In this document: piece after piece, positions 63,269-64,000 of the stretch
Layout of the letters: each line of letters begins with the position of its first letter
Numbering within the stretch: the first letter of the stretch is position 1
NCBI GenBank assembly: GCA_020975725.1
Contig: QXJR01000025.1
Coordinates: 277,777-341,776, forward strand
Source of the DNA: Picocystis sp. L7
Taxonomy: Eukaryota; Chlorophyta; Picocystophyceae; Picocystales; Picocystaceae
DNA length: 64,000 nucleotides
Reading direction: 5' to 3'
Notes under the pieces: model-generated
Database searches by the model: none
What the model saw: the letters and a program-made list of their open reading frames with translations, nothing else
Told to the model about the DNA's origin: nothing
Translations under genes and position numbers: made by a program

Positions 63269-63940
63269 ATGCCCGAAGCAACCGTGGACGACACCACCTC
63301 AGTGGAAGTCCTCATGGAACGGATAAAAGAGTTGGAAGAGGAGTTGGCCAATGCTCAGCCATCTCCTGAAGACCACAATCCAAAGCATGTCTCCGCTGAA
63401 TTCAGCGACATGTTCGAAGCATTACGCAAATCTGGGGCTGTCAAGGGCATCGACTTGCCCACGCCCACGATCTTTACTGGTGAAGAACTCAAGAAAGACC
63501 CCTACGCCTTGCATAGGTGGTACAAGGAAGTGTCTTGCTGGGTAAAAGCAAGAGTTGGCAAGGAAATACCACAAGCTGCCATGGCGTTGCAAACGCTTGG
63601 CGGTACGGCAAGACTGGCCATGGAGAACAGGGAGTCATCTCATCCCGGACAGTTGAAATCAATCGATGCGATCTTCCAGGCCCTCTTGGACATCTTCCAA
63701 AGATGTGATCCAGGCCCAAGGGCATACGATGAGTTCTTACGAACTCGTATGCGATCTGAAGAAACGGCCGTTGATTTCCTCAACAGGTTGTTGTCCCTTT
63801 CTGTGGTCATCAACAGCAGCAAGGACCCAACAGTCCACCGTATTACCGACGAAGAACTAGCTGCCCGCTTCCGTGCAGGGCTGCCAGGGTGGATGATGCA
63901 ACAGCTTCGCGAAAAGCATCAGTTGGGGTTTAGGGTTTAG
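63269..63940 (+). mobile_element. Retrotransposon gag ORF, truncated by the telomere
   Basis: The ORF begins at ATG 63269 and encodes 223 residues. It has a coiled coil near the N-terminus, then a Ty3/gypsy-type gag (retrotrans_gag) core: PTIFTGEELKKDPYALHRWY, WVKAR, and YDEFLRTRMRSEETAVDFLNRLL, followed by FRAGLPGWM. About 10 residues after QLREKHQL the frame enters telomere repeats and stops in them. Zinc knuckle, protease, reverse transcriptase and integrase are absent. This is the outermost gene remnant of the chromosome. Confidence 0.8.
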
Positions 63941-64000
63941 GGTTTAGGGTTTAGGGTTTAGGGTTTAGGGTTTAGGGTTTAGGGTTTAGGGTTTAGGTTT
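63926..64000. repeat. Telomere, TTTAGGG repeats
   Basis: GGG, then nine perfect TTTAGGG units (63929-63991), then a unit missing one G. Orientation (G-rich strand 5' to 3' outward) is right for a right-hand chromosome end. TTTAGGG is the Arabidopsis-type repeat, found in plants, green algae and some other algae. Confidence 0.97.

Overview
This is the right-hand end of a eukaryotic nuclear chromosome. The last 75 bases are nine perfect TTTAGGG units plus partial ones, the plant-type telomere repeat, with the G-rich strand running outward. Long uninterrupted genes (topoisomerase II, PIEZO, GH19 chitinase) show a gene-dense genome poor in introns. A starch-targeting-type CBM48 protein, a DUF506 protein and the telomere type suggest a unicellular alga or close relative. 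The lineage cannot be fixed from this window. Promoters are visibly GC-rich, coding regions moderately so, and 3' intergenic DNA is AT-richer.

Layout. 1-28.9 kb is a stable gene region: DNA topoisomerase II (+), a selenocysteine lyase/cysteine desulfurase-type enzyme (-), a PIEZO mechanosensitive channel (+), three tandem bZIP transcription factors (+), a coiled-coil CBM48 protein (+) and an archaeal/bacterial-type adenosine-specific kinase (+). 29-39 kb holds three expansin-like/fasciclin secreted proteins (-). Two of them are almost identical copies, except for one ~132-bp stretch. 42-52.8 kb holds a secreted trypsin (-), a membrane-anchored GH19 chitinase with EF-hand and chitin-binding-like tail (+), a DUF506 protein (-) and a type II membrane protein with kinase-like motifs (+). 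From 52.8 kb to the telomere the DNA is subtelomeric: a PIF/Harbinger DNA transposon with terminal inverted repeats, a divergent pair of BspA-like (DUF285) surface proteins plus a fragment, a decayed second Harbinger gene, a minisatellite and a retrotransposon gag ORF cut by the telomere.

Themes. The expansins, chitinase, trypsin and BspA-like proteins are predicted secreted or surface proteins and point to remodelling or recognition of polysaccharide walls. Most genes in the stable region have CACGTG (G-box) motifs within 1 kb upstream, and three bZIP proteins encoded here belong to a class that can bind such sites. The subtelomeric genes and two of the three expansins lack them.

Most promising observation: tandem expansin/fasciclin copies A and B differ by eye at about 51 of 132 bp in one polysaccharide-binding cassette, but at only one position noticed over the other ~1.8 kb. 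The duplicated block stops almost exactly at the coding-region borders.
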